Positions 26,599 through 34,503 of a DNA stretch of 64,000 nucleotides are shown here, piece after piece. The notes below the pieces were generated by a model that was not told where the DNA came from, ran no database searches, and worked only from the letters and a program-made list of their open reading frames with translations. The position numbers and the translations under genes were made by a program. The DNA lies in assembly GCF_001423525.1 (NCBI RefSeq), contig NZ_LMOI01000020.1:124960-188959 (forward strand), in the 5' to 3' direction. This DNA comes from Arthrobacter sp. Leaf137. GTDB taxonomy: Bacteria; Actinomycetota; Actinomycetes; Actinomycetales; Micrococcaceae. Numbering within the stretch: position 1 is the stretch's first letter; each line of letters starts with the position of its first letter.

Positions 26599-26610
26599 GC
26601 TGTCAACCGT
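26599..26610. promoter_or_regulatory. Degenerate copy of the GntR operator
   Basis: GCTGTCAACCGT differs from ACTGTNNACAGT at two positions and continues into GTTAAC. It lies about 45 bp upstream of the hexapeptide-repeat gene, so that gene could be under the same regulator. Weak on its own; supported by four better copies nearby. Confidence 0.4.
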
Positions 26611-26654
26611 TAACTTACTGTGCGGTAGGAAACCGTCCGCTGGTGAGGGATGTG

Positions 26655-27101
26655 ATGAGCGCAAAGTTTGAATCAGTAGAAGACGACGCCGGCAAGGTCA
26701 CCCGGTATGTCCGGCATGCCAACGGCGGCGGTTTCGTCGCACCGGGCGCCGTGGTGCCTGAGAGCGTCCGGGTCGGCCCGATGACCTACGTGGAGCACGG
26801 GGCGGTCATCGGAGCAGGCTGCCGGATCGGCCACGGCAGCTGGATTGACCGGGAAGCGAAGATTGGAGCCAAGACCGTCATCGGCGACGGCGTCCGGGTT
26901 GGCCGCGGCACCGTGATCGGCAACCGGGCCAACATCGGCAGCCATTCCCGCATCGGGTCTGGAGCCCTGATCGGGCACGGGGTCCATCTTCATTCGGACA
27001 GCACCGTTCCCGATGGCCACCGGCAGCTGCAGAAGCCGCAGGCCCTGGCGCCGGCGAAGGAACGCCCGCACCGGAAGCCCGACCGCGGGATAGCCGCCTG
27101 A
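26655..27101 (+). CDS. Left-handed beta-helix (hexapeptide repeat) protein
   Basis: 148 residues from the ATG at 26655 behind GAGGG. After a 25-residue lead the protein is built of imperfect hexapeptides of the form [V/I]-G-x-x-x-x: VRVGPMTYVEHGAVIGAGCR, IGHGSWIDREAKIGAKTVIG, DGVRVGRGTVIGNRANIGSH. This forms a triangular prism as in acyltransferases and UDP-sugar enzymes. No dedicated catalytic loop or His is evident, and the tail is short and basic, so it may be a structural or carbonic-anhydrase-like member rather than an acyltransferase. Next to the GntR gene with a possible operator copy. Confidence 0.75.
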   Translation: MSAKFESVEDDAGKVTRYVRHANGGGFVAPGAVVPESVRVGPMTYVEHGAVIGAGCRIGHGSWIDREAKIGAKTVIGDGVRVGRGTVIGNRANIGSHSRIGSGALIGHGVHLHSDSTVPDGHRQLQKPQALAPAKERPHRKPDRGIAA

Positions 27102-27161
27102 CCTTCGCCCGGCCGCCTCGAGAACCTGCAGCCCGCCGTTGTGGCGGCCTGCCCGTTGTGG

Positions 27162-28205
27162 TCAGCGCTCGCGCTGCAGCCGGTTCCTGGCGGCCGTAAA
27201 GGCCCACACACCAATGAAGGCGGCCACGAGCAGGAGTCCCGCCTCCCCCAGGTCGAGTTCCCCCAGCCAGGTGGTCAGAGGGTCGCCAAGGTCAAACGCG
27301 GCATTGGCGAATCCGCCAAGCGTGACGGCGGCGATGAACAGCGCTGACAGGGCTGAGATGCCGGTCACCACTGCGTTAAAGCCGAGCCTGCGCTGCGGAT
27401 TGTGGATGGCGGACCGGTACATACGCATCATGGCCACGCCGTTGACGGTGTCGCAGAGGGTCATTGCCGCCGTGAAGGCGAGGGGAAGGGCCATGAGCGC
27501 CAGCGGGGACACCCCTGCCAGCGAGGCGGCGGTGGTGACCACCAGCAGCCCGATGGTGGTGGCCGTATCGAAACCGAGCCCGAACAGGAAACCGATGACA
27601 TAGATGTTCCGGGGCCGTTGCACCGCGGAGAGTGGTTTGGACAGGAGCCGGGCAACAAACCCCGTGCTTTCCAGGTCCTCCTCCCGGATCGCCGCGCCGC
27701 CTCGCGCACTCCGGTATACCTGCGAGGCGCGCACGAACGCCGAACCGTTTAACAGCCCCATGGCCAGCAGGAACAGCCCGGACACGCCACTGCCAATCAG
27801 GCCGAGAACGTGGTTGCCGGTGGTTCCGTCTTCCATGAACTGGCCGATCACCGCCGCCCCCGCCACCACCAGCAGCCCGGCGAGGACCACCACGGAACTG
27901 TGGCCCAGGCTGAAGGCGAACCCCACGCTGACGGGGTCCTTCCGCTGGGCCACGAACTTACGGGTGGAGTTGTCGATGGCGGCGATATGGTCCCAGTCGT
28001 AGCTGTGCTTGACGCCGGCCACGTAGGCGGTCAGGACCAGGCCGAGGGCAAGGGGCGCGCCTGCTGTTGCCGACCCGGCGACGAGGAGGACGACGGCGGC
28101 AATATGCAGGGCGGCCACGGCACCAAACGTGGCGAGCAGGCGGGTCCGGAACGGCAAGGTTTCCCGGTCGCGATACAGGGTGGCGATGTTTGCCAGGGCC
28201 GTCAT
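27162..28205 (-). CDS. Nickel/cobalt transporter, NiCoT (HoxN/NixA) family
   Basis: 347 residues with about eight membrane helices. The metal-selectivity motif in helix 2 reads GVKHSYDWDHIAAIDNSTRK (H-x4-DH as in NiCoT proteins). Helix 5 carries LGFDTATTIGLLVV and helix 6 LPLAFTAAMTLCDTVNG, the other family signatures. Its start codon overlaps the ureD stop (TGATG), making it the last gene of the urease operon. It supplies Ni(II) for the urease active site. Being translationally coupled to a nickel enzyme favours Ni over Co. Confidence 0.94.
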   Translation of the reverse strand: MTALANIATLYRDRETLPFRTRLLATFGAVAALHIAAVVLLVAGSATAGAPLALGLVLTAYVAGVKHSYDWDHIAAIDNSTRKFVAQRKDPVSVGFAFSLGHSSVVVLAGLLVVAGAAVIGQFMEDGTTGNHVLGLIGSGVSGLFLLAMGLLNGSAFVRASQVYRSARGGAAIREEDLESTGFVARLLSKPLSAVQRPRNIYVIGFLFGLGFDTATTIGLLVVTTAASLAGVSPLALMALPLAFTAAMTLCDTVNGVAMMRMYRSAIHNPQRRLGFNAVVTGISALSALFIAAVTLGGFANAAFDLGDPLTTWLGELDLGEAGLLLVAAFIGVWAFTAARNRLQRER

Positions 28206-29035
28206 CAGTGCTTCCTCAGGTTCAGTGGGCCTTGCCCGTGCCAGCGTTCCCTCAGGAGGCCGGTGCAGGCTGCGAGCAGGCGGTTCAGTTCATCGGTGCT
28301 GTTGGAAAGCGAGCGCAGCACCAGGCCGGTGGTTCCGGCGACGGTACGGGTGAGGGTGATTCCGGTCCGGGCGTCGTATCCCGCCGTGAGGTGGTGCAGG
28401 TGGTCTGCGAGGGCCTGGTCTACCCGGGAGTCCACCACCACCAGTGAGCCCAGGTGGCTGAAGCCTTCCATGAACCCCAGTCCGGTGACGTCACCGAGCG
28501 GCGGCCGGATCAGCAGGTTGTCGAGGGCCAGTAACTGCGTGCCGCCATCCGTTTCGATGTGGATCCCGTTCCGCAGCCGCACTTCCTCGTACCGGAAGGC
28601 AGCGCCGTCCGGCGACCAGCCCGGGGTCACCACTTCCGCCATGACAAGGCTCGACGACGGCCGGAGGGTCACGGAGGTCCGTTGCCGGTAGCTGGCCTCC
28701 CGGTAGGCGATGAGCTGGTCCGGCATGAGTTCCAGCCGCGCCCCCTCCCCCAGCCGCACATCCATCCGCTGCTCAGCAAACGACCCCGGCGTCCGGTAAA
28801 CCTTGGTAGCGGACTGGGTGGTCAGCAGCAGGTCAGCGCCATCCCCCACCTCCACATCCAGCAAGAACAAATCCGCCCCAAGATAAGCCCCACCAGGATT
28901 GACGACGACATAACAAACCTGCCCGGAGTCATCGAGGTAGTGAGGCCGGAGTACCCGGAGGGCCCCCTCATGAAACTGGCGTGAAGCAACTGACCGGCCG
29001 CCCCGGAAACTGATACCAAGCTCAAGCCGCCCCAT
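28205..29035 (-). CDS. ureD: Urease accessory protein UreD
   Basis: 276 residues from the ATG at 29035 (MGRLELGISFRGGRSVASRQ). The frame is open about 80 codons upstream, but that part is translated repeat-element DNA, not UreD. Family blocks: FHEGALRVLRPHYL, GGAYLGADLFLLDVEVGDGA, LLTTQSATKVYRT and RLELMPDQLIAYREASYRQR. UreD binds apo-urease and forms the UreDFG complex that delivers Ni and CO2 to the active-site lysine. It is separated from ureG by 203 bp containing one copy of the palindromic repeat, unusual inside this otherwise tight operon. Confidence 0.93.
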   Translation of the reverse strand: MGRLELGISFRGGRSVASRQFHEGALRVLRPHYLDDSGQVCYVVVNPGGAYLGADLFLLDVEVGDGADLLLTTQSATKVYRTPGSFAEQRMDVRLGEGARLELMPDQLIAYREASYRQRTSVTLRPSSSLVMAEVVTPGWSPDGAAFRYEEVRLRNGIHIETDGGTQLLALDNLLIRPPLGDVTGLGFMEGFSHLGSLVVVDSRVDQALADHLHHLTAGYDARTGITLTRTVAGTTGLVLRSLSNSTDELNRLLAACTGLLRERWHGQGPLNLRKH

Positions 29036-29059
29036 AGGTGACCGTCCGTGGCTGGGTCC

Positions 29060-29195
29060 GGCGGCTTCGCCGGATTTGGGGCCGTGCCCGTCCCCAGGCG
29101 CTCCCAACCGTCGCAAGCTCGGGTCGGGGCCCTCGCGCCAGTGGGCCCCCCACGAGCCCCGCCACGCCGCGGCCCCAAAATCCGGCCTCGCCGCC
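29060..29195 (-). repeat. Palindrome-bounded repeat element, copy 1 (between ureG and ureD)
   Basis: Read on the minus strand, a 99-bp core runs from GGGGCCGCGGCGTGGC to GACGGGCACGGCCCC. It is bounded by arms GGCCGGATTTTGGGGCCG-like and its complement, so the ends pair. Inside are a stem GGGGCCC/GGGCCCC with a 10-nt loop and a smaller stem around GAGCTTGCGA. About 90 of 99 core positions match copy 2 at 30594-30714, which lies in the opposite orientation. Arms differ in sequence between copies but keep pairing. No coding content is credible; peptides translated from it are repeat artefacts. Confidence 0.85.
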
Positions 29196-29238
29196 TCAGC
29201 GTGTATGTCACCTTCGGGCAAGTCCACGAGTGCCATGT

Positions 29239-29856
29239 CTATTGGGCCAAATCGAGCATCAGGACGTCGTGGCGTATCCACTCAATAACCTTGTCCAGCC
29301 CTTCGTCGGTTTTCAGGTTCGTGAAGCAGAACGGTTTGTCCCCCCTAAATTCTTTCGAATCTCTTTCCATCACTGACAAGTCTGCTCCGACGTGCGGTGC
29401 GAGGTCGGTTTTGTTGATGATGAAGAGGTCGGACTTGATCATGCCCTGGCCGGCCTTGCGGGGGATTTTTTCGCCCTGTGCCACGTCGATGATGTAGATG
29501 GAGAAGTCGACCAGTTCGGGGCTGAAGGTGGCGGAGAGGTTGTCGCCGCCGGATTCGACGAAGATGACCTGAAGGTCGGGGTGCCGGGTTTTGAGTTCGT
29601 CGATGGCGGCGGTGTTCATGGAGGTGTCTTCGCGGATGGCGGTGTGGGGGCAGCCGCCGGTTTCGACGCCGATGATCCGGTCCTCGGGGAGGATGCCGTT
29701 GGCTGCGAGGATTTTGGCGTCCTCGATGGTGTAGATGTCGTTGGTGATGGCGGCCATGGAGATGTCACCGCTCATGTGCCGGGTGAGCCGTTCCACGAGT
29801 TGGGTTTTGCCGGCTCCGACGGGCCCGCCGATGCCGATTTTGATGGGTTCAGTCAT
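29239..29856 (-). CDS. ureG: Urease accessory GTPase UreG
   Basis: 205 residues, start ATG at 29856 behind AGGAGG. P-loop [20 protein letters not shown], metal motif region [17 protein letters not shown] with the Cys-Pro-His that binds nickel between subunits, and base-recognition [13 protein letters not shown] hydrolysis drives nickel insertion into urease. Standard length. Lies between ureF (31 bp upstream) and the repeat-containing gap before ureD. Confidence 0.96.
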   Translation of the reverse strand: MTEPIKIGIGGPVGAGKTQLVERLTRHMSGDISMAAITNDIYTIEDAKILAANGILPEDRIIGVETGGCPHTAIREDTSMNTAAIDELKTRHPDLQVIFVESGGDNLSATFSPELVDFSIYIIDVAQGEKIPRKAGQGMIKSDLFIINKTDLAPHVGADLSVMERDSKEFRGDKPFCFTNLKTDEGLDKVIEWIRHDVLMLDLAQ

Positions 29857-29886
29857 GGTGTTCCTCCTGTAAAGCGATAAGCACTG

Positions 29887-30552
29887 TTAGCTCATGAACA
29901 TCCGGGCACGCTGGCGTTCGTGCCGCATTTGCGAAATTTCCAGTCCGGGGCTGACGGCGCCGAAGTCGTCCGGCGTGAGGTGCGCGATCGCCTCGATGGC
30001 GGCAGCGACGTCGTCGTGCGCTTTCCGCAAGATCCGTTGGCCGGCGTTCTGGCCGAGCGGGATGGCCCGCACCGCGTTTTGGGTGAGGGACGTGACGGTG
30101 GCGAAAAGGTAGGCGGCGAGCGCCTCCTTCAGGGGTACGCCCAGGGAGCGGGCGACGACGGCGAACGCCAGCGGCTGGTGCCCTGCGGCGCGGCCGCTGG
30201 CCACGGAGTCCCGGTACAGTTCCAGCGCGGGCGAGGGGAAAACCTCAGCCCCAATCTCCAGCAACCGGCCGCCCATCTTCACACTGGCCTCCCGAACCTC
30301 CCGGGGCAACAGAGACGCGGACAACAGGCCATCAAGCTCCCCAACATCAGCACCCTCATAAAACAGCCGAACAGCAAGCCCATCGGAGTAAGTCAGCTGC
30401 TGGCCGACGAAGGCACCGAGCCAGAGCCCGAAAGACCCTTCATCAAAAAGGAGCTCCCGATCGAGGTACGTCTCAAACCCAAAAGAGTGAGCAAAAGCCC
30501 CAGTAGGCAGCGCAGAATCAGTGAGCTGCTGAAGAGCAAGCTGGTAAGTCAT
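29887..30552 (-). CDS. ureF: Urease accessory protein UreF
   Basis: 221 residues, all-helical. Begins MTYQLALQQLTDSALPTGAF followed by AHSFGFETYLDREL, a typical UreF opening, and later has GRAAGHQPLAFAVVARSLGV, VTSLTQNAVRAIPLGQNAGQ, as in UreF proteins that gate GTP hydrolysis by UreG. Start ATG behind GGGAG. The upstream gap to ureE (207 bp) contains repeat copy 2. Confidence 0.94.
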   Translation of the reverse strand: MTYQLALQQLTDSALPTGAFAHSFGFETYLDRELLFDEGSFGLWLGAFVGQQLTYSDGLAVRLFYEGADVGELDGLLSASLLPREVREASVKMGGRLLEIGAEVFPSPALELYRDSVASGRAAGHQPLAFAVVARSLGVPLKEALAAYLFATVTSLTQNAVRAIPLGQNAGQRILRKAHDDVAAAIEAIAHLTPDDFGAVSPGLEISQMRHERQRARMFMS

Positions 30553-30593
30553 AACCGCGCTCCCAAGGCGACGTAAGCGCCCAATCCGGCGGA

Positions 30594-30714
30594 GGCGGGT
30601 GATAGGGGCCGCGGCGTGGCGGGCACCGCGGGGGGCCCACAGGCGCGAGGGCCCCGATCCGAGCTTGCGAGGATTGGGAGCGTCTGGGGACGGGCACGGC
30701 CCCTATCACCCGCC
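30594..30714 (+). repeat. Palindrome-bounded repeat element, copy 2 (between ureF and ureE)
   Basis: On the plus strand the element starts with GGCGGGTGATAGGGGCCG (30594-30611) and ends with the exact complement CGGCCCCTATCACCCGCC (30697-30714), an 18-bp perfect terminal inverted repeat. The core matches copy 1 in inverted orientation. Internal stem GGGGCCC/GGGCCCC at about 30631-30654 and a stem ATCC/GGAT around GAGCTTGCGA are present. Structure resembles a non-autonomous palindromic repeat (REP or MITE class). No ORF of its own. Confidence 0.88.
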
Positions 30715-30759
30715 GAAGCCCCCGCGCCTCCCCCAGCCGACGCAGCCGAAGGCACTGAA

Positions 30760-31245
30760 CTAGTGGCTGTGTTCGGCATGGCGGAAAGGGACAGGCATGA
30801 CGCGTTCCTGGCGGGCGTAGGGCACGGAGTTGTGGATGAGGTAGTGCTCGACGGTGTGGTCGTAGGCGCACACCATGACGTCGGCCCCGTACTCGCTGGC
30901 GGCGTCGAAGAATTGTGCCTGGAGGTGGCGGTTGCCGAGGGAGTGTGCGGTGACGCCCATTTCGTGGATGGTTCGGGGGGCGATGACCAGGACGTCGGTG
31001 GGCAGGACGGAGACCACGATCATGTTGGTGTCGGCGACGTGGAGGATATCGCCGTCGCGGAGGTCGCCGGATCCGGCGGGGAGCCGGATGCCGATCTCGT
31101 TGCCGTGGTCCGTGGTGGCGCGTTGGATGCGTTTGACCAGTTGGGCGCTGGGCAGTACCACTTTCTCGCGGTGTAGCCCGGTGTAGGCGGCGAGGTCGGT
31201 TTCGGGCAGGTCGTGGAAGTTGCCGAGGACTTTCTCGATGATCAC
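30760..31245 (-). CDS. ureE: Urease accessory metallochaperone UreE
   Basis: 161 residues from a GTG at 31245 behind GGAG. Begins MIIEKVLGNFHDLPETDLAA; the peptide-binding N-domain is followed by the metal-binding domain with YGADVMVCAYDHTVEHYLIH. The C-terminal tail is short with three histidines (FRHAEHSH), not the long His-run of Klebsiella UreE. It carries nickel from the importer to UreG. Nineteen bases separate it from ureC. Confidence 0.93.
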   Translation of the reverse strand: MIIEKVLGNFHDLPETDLAAYTGLHREKVVLPSAQLVKRIQRATTDHGNEIGIRLPAGSGDLRDGDILHVADTNMIVVSVLPTDVLVIAPRTIHEMGVTAHSLGNRHLQAQFFDAASEYGADVMVCAYDHTVEHYLIHNSVPYARQERVMPVPFRHAEHSH

Positions 31246-31263
31246 GTCGTTCTCCGGGGTGGT

Positions 31264-33021
31264 TTAGAAGAGGAAATAGCGCTGGGCCATGGGGAGGACG
31301 TCGGCGGGTTCGCAGGTGACGTCTTCGCCGTCCACCATGACCTGGTAGGTTTCCGGGTCCACCTGGATGTCCGGTGTCGCGTCATTGTATTTGAGGTCGG
31401 CTTTGGTGAGGTTCCGGATGCCGGAGACGGGCCGGATGACCTTTTCGAGGCCTAGCTCTGCGGGGACGCCGGCGTCGATCGCGGCCTGGGAGAGGAAGGT
31501 GATGGAGGTCTGCTGGACGGCCTTGCCGAACGCACCGAACATGGGCCGCATGGTGCGTGGCTGAGGGGTGGGGATGGACGCGTTCGCGTCCCCCATCAGG
31601 GCGTAGGCGATCTGCCCGCCTTTGATGACGAGTTCGGGTTTGACGCCGAAGAAGGCCGGGTCCCACAGGACCAGGTCGGCGAATTTCCCTTCTTCCAAGG
31701 AGCCGACCGTGTCCGCGATGCCCTGGGCGAGCGCGGGGTTGATCGTGTATTTGGCCACGTAGCGTTTGAGGCGGAAGTTGTCGTTCCCGGCGCTGCCCTG
31801 CCCGGGGGCCGATCCGTCGGCACCAAGGTCCGTGCCGCCGTCGGCCGCTAAAACTCCGCGCTGCTTTTTCATCTTGTCCGCCACCTGCCAGGTGCGGGTG
31901 ATCACCTCGCCCACCCGGCCCATGGCCTGGGAGTCGGAGGAGGTGATGGAGAAGATGCCCATGTCCTGCAGGACGTCCTCGGCGGCGATGGTCTCGGCGC
32001 GGATGCGGGAGTCGGCGAAGGCCACGTCCTCGGGGATGTCCGGGTTGAGGTGGTGGCAGACCATCAGCATGTCCAGGTGCTCTTCGATGGTGTTGCGCGT
32101 GTACGGCAGTGTGGGGTTGGTGGAGGCGGGCAGGACGTTGGGCATCCCGGCGATTTTGATGATGTCCGGAGCGTGTCCGCCGCCGGCGCCTTCGGTGTGG
32201 AAGGTGTGGATCACGCGGCCGTTGATGGCGCGGATGGTGTCTTCCACGAAGCCGCACTCGTTGAGGGTGTCGGTGTGGATGGCCACCTGGACGTCGTATT
32301 CATCGGCCACGGTCAGCGACATGTCGATCGAGGACGTGGTGGAGCCCCAGTCCTCGTGCACTTTCAGGCCGATGGCACCGGCGCGGATCTGCTCGGCGAG
32401 GGGTTCGACGGCGGACGCGTGGCCCTTGCCGAACAGGCCGATGTTCATGGGGAACGCCTCGGCGGCCTGCAGCATGCGGTGGATGTGCCATTTGCCGGGT
32501 GTCACCGTGGTGGCCTTGGTGCCCTCCGCCGGGCCCGTGCCCCCGCCGATCATGGTGGTCACGCCGCTGGTCAGGGCCGTGGCCACCTGGTCCGGGGAGA
32601 TGAAGTGGATGTGCGTGTCGATGCCGCCGGCGGTGAGGATTTTGCGTTCCCCGGCGATGATCTCGGTGCTGGCGCCGATCACGATGTCCACGCCGTCGGT
32701 GATCTGGGGGTTGCCGGCCTTGCCAATCCGAAGGATGTGGCCGTCCCTGAGGGCAACGTCCGCCTTGTAGATTCCGGTGTAGTCCAGAATGACGGCGTTG
32801 GTGATGACGGTGTCGGGGATGTCCTCATCACGGGTGGCCTGGCCGTTCTGGCCCATGCCGTCGCGGATCACTTTGCCGCCGCCGAACACCACTTCCTCGC
32901 CGTAGACGGTGAAGTCCTCCTCGATTTCGAGGAACAGTTCGGTGTCCGCCAGGCGGATCTTGTCGCCGGTCGTGGGGCCGTACAGGTCGGCGTACTGCCG
33001 CCGCGGGATATCGAAGCTCAT
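31264..33021 (-). CDS. ureC: Urease alpha subunit
   Basis: 585 residues; ATG at 33021 behind GAAAGGGA and overlapping ureB by four bases. Begins [20 protein letters not shown]. Nickel ligands: His pair in [14 protein letters not shown], the carbamylated Lys in [12 protein letters not shown], later His in [13 protein letters not shown] and [12 protein letters not shown], and the mobile flap [20 protein letters not shown] with the catalytic His. All residues expected for an active enzyme are present. Hydrolyses urea to ammonia and carbamate in the cytoplasm, giving nitrogen and raising pH. Confidence 0.98.
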   Translation of the reverse strand: MSFDIPRRQYADLYGPTTGDKIRLADTELFLEIEEDFTVYGEEVVFGGGKVIRDGMGQNGQATRDEDIPDTVITNAVILDYTGIYKADVALRDGHILRIGKAGNPQITDGVDIVIGASTEIIAGERKILTAGGIDTHIHFISPDQVATALTSGVTTMIGGGTGPAEGTKATTVTPGKWHIHRMLQAAEAFPMNIGLFGKGHASAVEPLAEQIRAGAIGLKVHEDWGSTTSSIDMSLTVADEYDVQVAIHTDTLNECGFVEDTIRAINGRVIHTFHTEGAGGGHAPDIIKIAGMPNVLPASTNPTLPYTRNTIEEHLDMLMVCHHLNPDIPEDVAFADSRIRAETIAAEDVLQDMGIFSITSSDSQAMGRVGEVITRTWQVADKMKKQRGVLAADGGTDLGADGSAPGQGSAGNDNFRLKRYVAKYTINPALAQGIADTVGSLEEGKFADLVLWDPAFFGVKPELVIKGGQIAYALMGDANASIPTPQPRTMRPMFGAFGKAVQQTSITFLSQAAIDAGVPAELGLEKVIRPVSGIRNLTKADLKYNDATPDIQVDPETYQVMVDGEDVTCEPADVLPMAQRYFLF

Positions 33022-33371
33022 GTGGCGTCCCTTTCGGTGGCTGACCCGGTCTGGCGGGCGCCGCCGTCGAGCTTTCCGTTGATGGCGTTGCTGAGCCCGA
33101 ATACTTCGCGGGACCCTGCAAGTTCGATGAGCCGGACGCTGCGGGAATCCCCGGGTTCAAACCGGGCAGCCGTCCCTGCAGGGATGTCCAGGCGCCGGCC
33201 GCGGGCTGCTGCCCGGTCGAAGTCCAGCGCAGCGTTCGCCTCGGCGAAGTGGAAGTGCGAGCCCACCTGCACGGGCCGGTCGCCGGTGTTGGTGACGGAC
33301 AGCTCGATGGCGTCGCGCCCCGCGTTTGCCGTCACGGGCTCCGGGCGGAGGACGTATTCTCCTGGAATCAC
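33018..33371 (-). CDS. ureB: Urease beta subunit
   Basis: 117 residues from a GTG at 33371 with AAGGAG upstream. [40 protein letters not shown] and [17 protein letters not shown] are standard UreB blocks. Structural subunit that packs with UreA and UreC into the (ABC)3 assembly. Coupled to ureC by ATGA. Confidence 0.96.
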   Translation of the reverse strand: MIPGEYVLRPEPVTANAGRDAIELSVTNTGDRPVQVGSHFHFAEANAALDFDRAAARGRRLDIPAGTAARFEPGDSRSVRLIELAGSREVFGLSNAINGKLDGGARQTGSATERDAT

Positions 33372-33380
33372 TGCGGCTCC

Positions 33381-33683
33381 TTAGCGGATGGGATCGTGGA
33401 CGGTGACCAGCTTGGTGCCGTCAGGGAAGGTGGCCTCGATCTGCACGTCGTGGATCATTTCGGGCACCCCCTCCATGACGTCCTCGCGGGTGAGGATGGT
33501 GGTGCCGTAGCTCATGAGGTCGGCAACGGTCCGGCCGTCCCGGGCGCCTTCGATCAGTTCGTAGCTGATGATGGCCACCGCTTCGGGGTAGTTGAGCTTG
33601 AGGCCGCGGGACTGCCGGCGCCGGGCGAGGTCGGCGGCCACCACGATCATGAGTTTTTCCTGCTCACGTGGCATCAGATGCAT
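33381..33683 (-). CDS. ureA: Urease gamma subunit
   Basis: 100 residues from the ATG at 33683 ([20 protein letters not shown]) behind AAGGGA; an ATG five codons earlier lacks a site. Contains [36 protein letters not shown] and [20 protein letters not shown], all UreA signatures. First gene of ureABCEFGD-nicT, so the operon promoter should be in the roughly 100 bp between it and the palindromic element at 33786-33883. Confidence 0.97.
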   Translation of the reverse strand: MHLMPREQEKLMIVVAADLARRRQSRGLKLNYPEAVAIISYELIEGARDGRTVADLMSYGTTILTREDVMEGVPEMIHDVQIEATFPDGTKLVTVHDPIR

Positions 33684-33785
33684 GCGGGGTCCCTTCAACG
33701 GCCGGCGGACAGCGTGGATTCAGAGTAGGCCCCGCACATTTCCGCCACGTTTCAGGTCCATCATCCGGACGCCTCGGCGCGGACG

Positions 33786-33883
33786 CGCTGAGTCTCCCCG
33801 CCTTTGGCTCCCCCTTGGCAGCGGACGACGGCGGTTGGCCCGGACACGCCGTCGTCATCGCTCAAAGGTGGGGAGACTCAGCG
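33786..33883. repeat. TIR-bounded hairpin element upstream of ureA
   Basis: A 98-bp element flanked by 21-bp terminal inverted repeats (33786-33806 and 33863-33883; core CGCTGAGTCTCCCC) with one mismatch. Inside is a second stem, GACGACGGCG (33824-33833) with CGCCGTCGTC (33847-33856), extended by AGCG/CGCT after a 2-nt bulge. The whole stretch could fold into a single long hairpin. It occupies the 210-bp gap between the isochorismatase-like gene and ureA. Could be a terminator for the upstream gene, but lacks a T run; a small non-autonomous mobile repeat is the better reading. Confidence 0.8.
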
Positions 33884-33893
33884 GCTACTTGGC

Positions 33894-34442
33894 TTAGCGG
33901 AGCCGGGCGAGGATCTCGTCCGTGGACTGGACCGGCTGGCGGTAGGTGGTGGAGAGGATGCGGAGCATGTCCGCCGCGTCCTTGTCATCCTCGGAGGCCA
34001 TGGCGTCCTTGGCGTAGCTGACCCGGATGTTGTGGGCGAAAGCGTCGGCGGCCGTCTGGGCAATGCAGTTGTGGGTGGAGACGCCGGCCAGCACCACTTC
34101 GTTGGCGCCACAGTTCCACAACCGGGACAGTAGGTCGGTGCCTACGAACGCACTGTCGCGCGTCTTGTTCAGCTGCGGCAGGTCCCCCTTGGCCAGGCCC
34201 GGCACGGACTGCGCCTGCTCGGTGCCGCGGAAAATGAAGCCTTGGTCATCGTCGAGCATGCTGAGGGTCCAGGTGGACTTGTCCCGCTCATGCTCGGTGC
34301 CCACCAGCAGCGCCTTGTGGCCAGCGGCCTCGAATCCCTTTAGCAGCCGGTTGCATTCGCCCACCACCCTGTCCTGCTGGGCGGCCAGCTCAGGCGCTTC
34401 GAAGAAAGCGTTCTGCATGTCGATGACCAACAGGGCTATCAC
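33894..34442 (-). CDS. Isochorismatase-like cysteine hydrolase
   Basis: 182 residues from a GTG at 34442 behind AGGAAGG. Begins with IALLVIDMQNAFFEAPELAA, where the Asp of VIDMQ is the first catalytic residue. The Lys is in NKTRDSAFVGTDLL and the nucleophilic Cys is in VVLAGVSTHNCIAQTAADAF, so the Asp-Lys-Cys triad is intact. Such enzymes hydrolyse amides or vinyl ethers (nicotinamide, N-carbamoyl compounds, isochorismate). The substrate cannot be told. Downstream of the LacI regulator in the same direction, next to the urease operon; an amidase producing urea-type nitrogen is possible but unproven. Confidence 0.87.
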   Translation of the reverse strand: MIALLVIDMQNAFFEAPELAAQQDRVVGECNRLLKGFEAAGHKALLVGTEHERDKSTWTLSMLDDDQGFIFRGTEQAQSVPGLAKGDLPQLNKTRDSAFVGTDLLSRLWNCGANEVVLAGVSTHNCIAQTAADAFAHNIRVSYAKDAMASEDDKDAADMLRILSTTYRQPVQSTDEILARLR

Positions 34443-34503
34443 GTGGGGACCTTCCTCTCGCCGGACCGTTGTGGGTAACGTACCCACCTCCGGCCAAAAG
34501 ACG

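Noticed and set aside
27102..27161. Terminator between hexapeptide protein and nickel transporter genes
   Set aside because: Only short GC inverted repeats (GCCGCC/GGCGGC) and no T run; not convincing.
29035..29236. UreD start at 29236 giving a longer protein
   Set aside because: The extra residues are translated from the repeat element; UreD homology begins at the ATG at 29035.
29048..29497. Open frame with the peptide GAVPVPRRSQPSQARVGALA, also seen at 30518-30871, as a possible gene family
   Set aside because: Both frames run through the palindromic repeat and antisense to ure genes; the shared peptide comes from the repeat DNA, and no ribosome sites or conserved starts exist.
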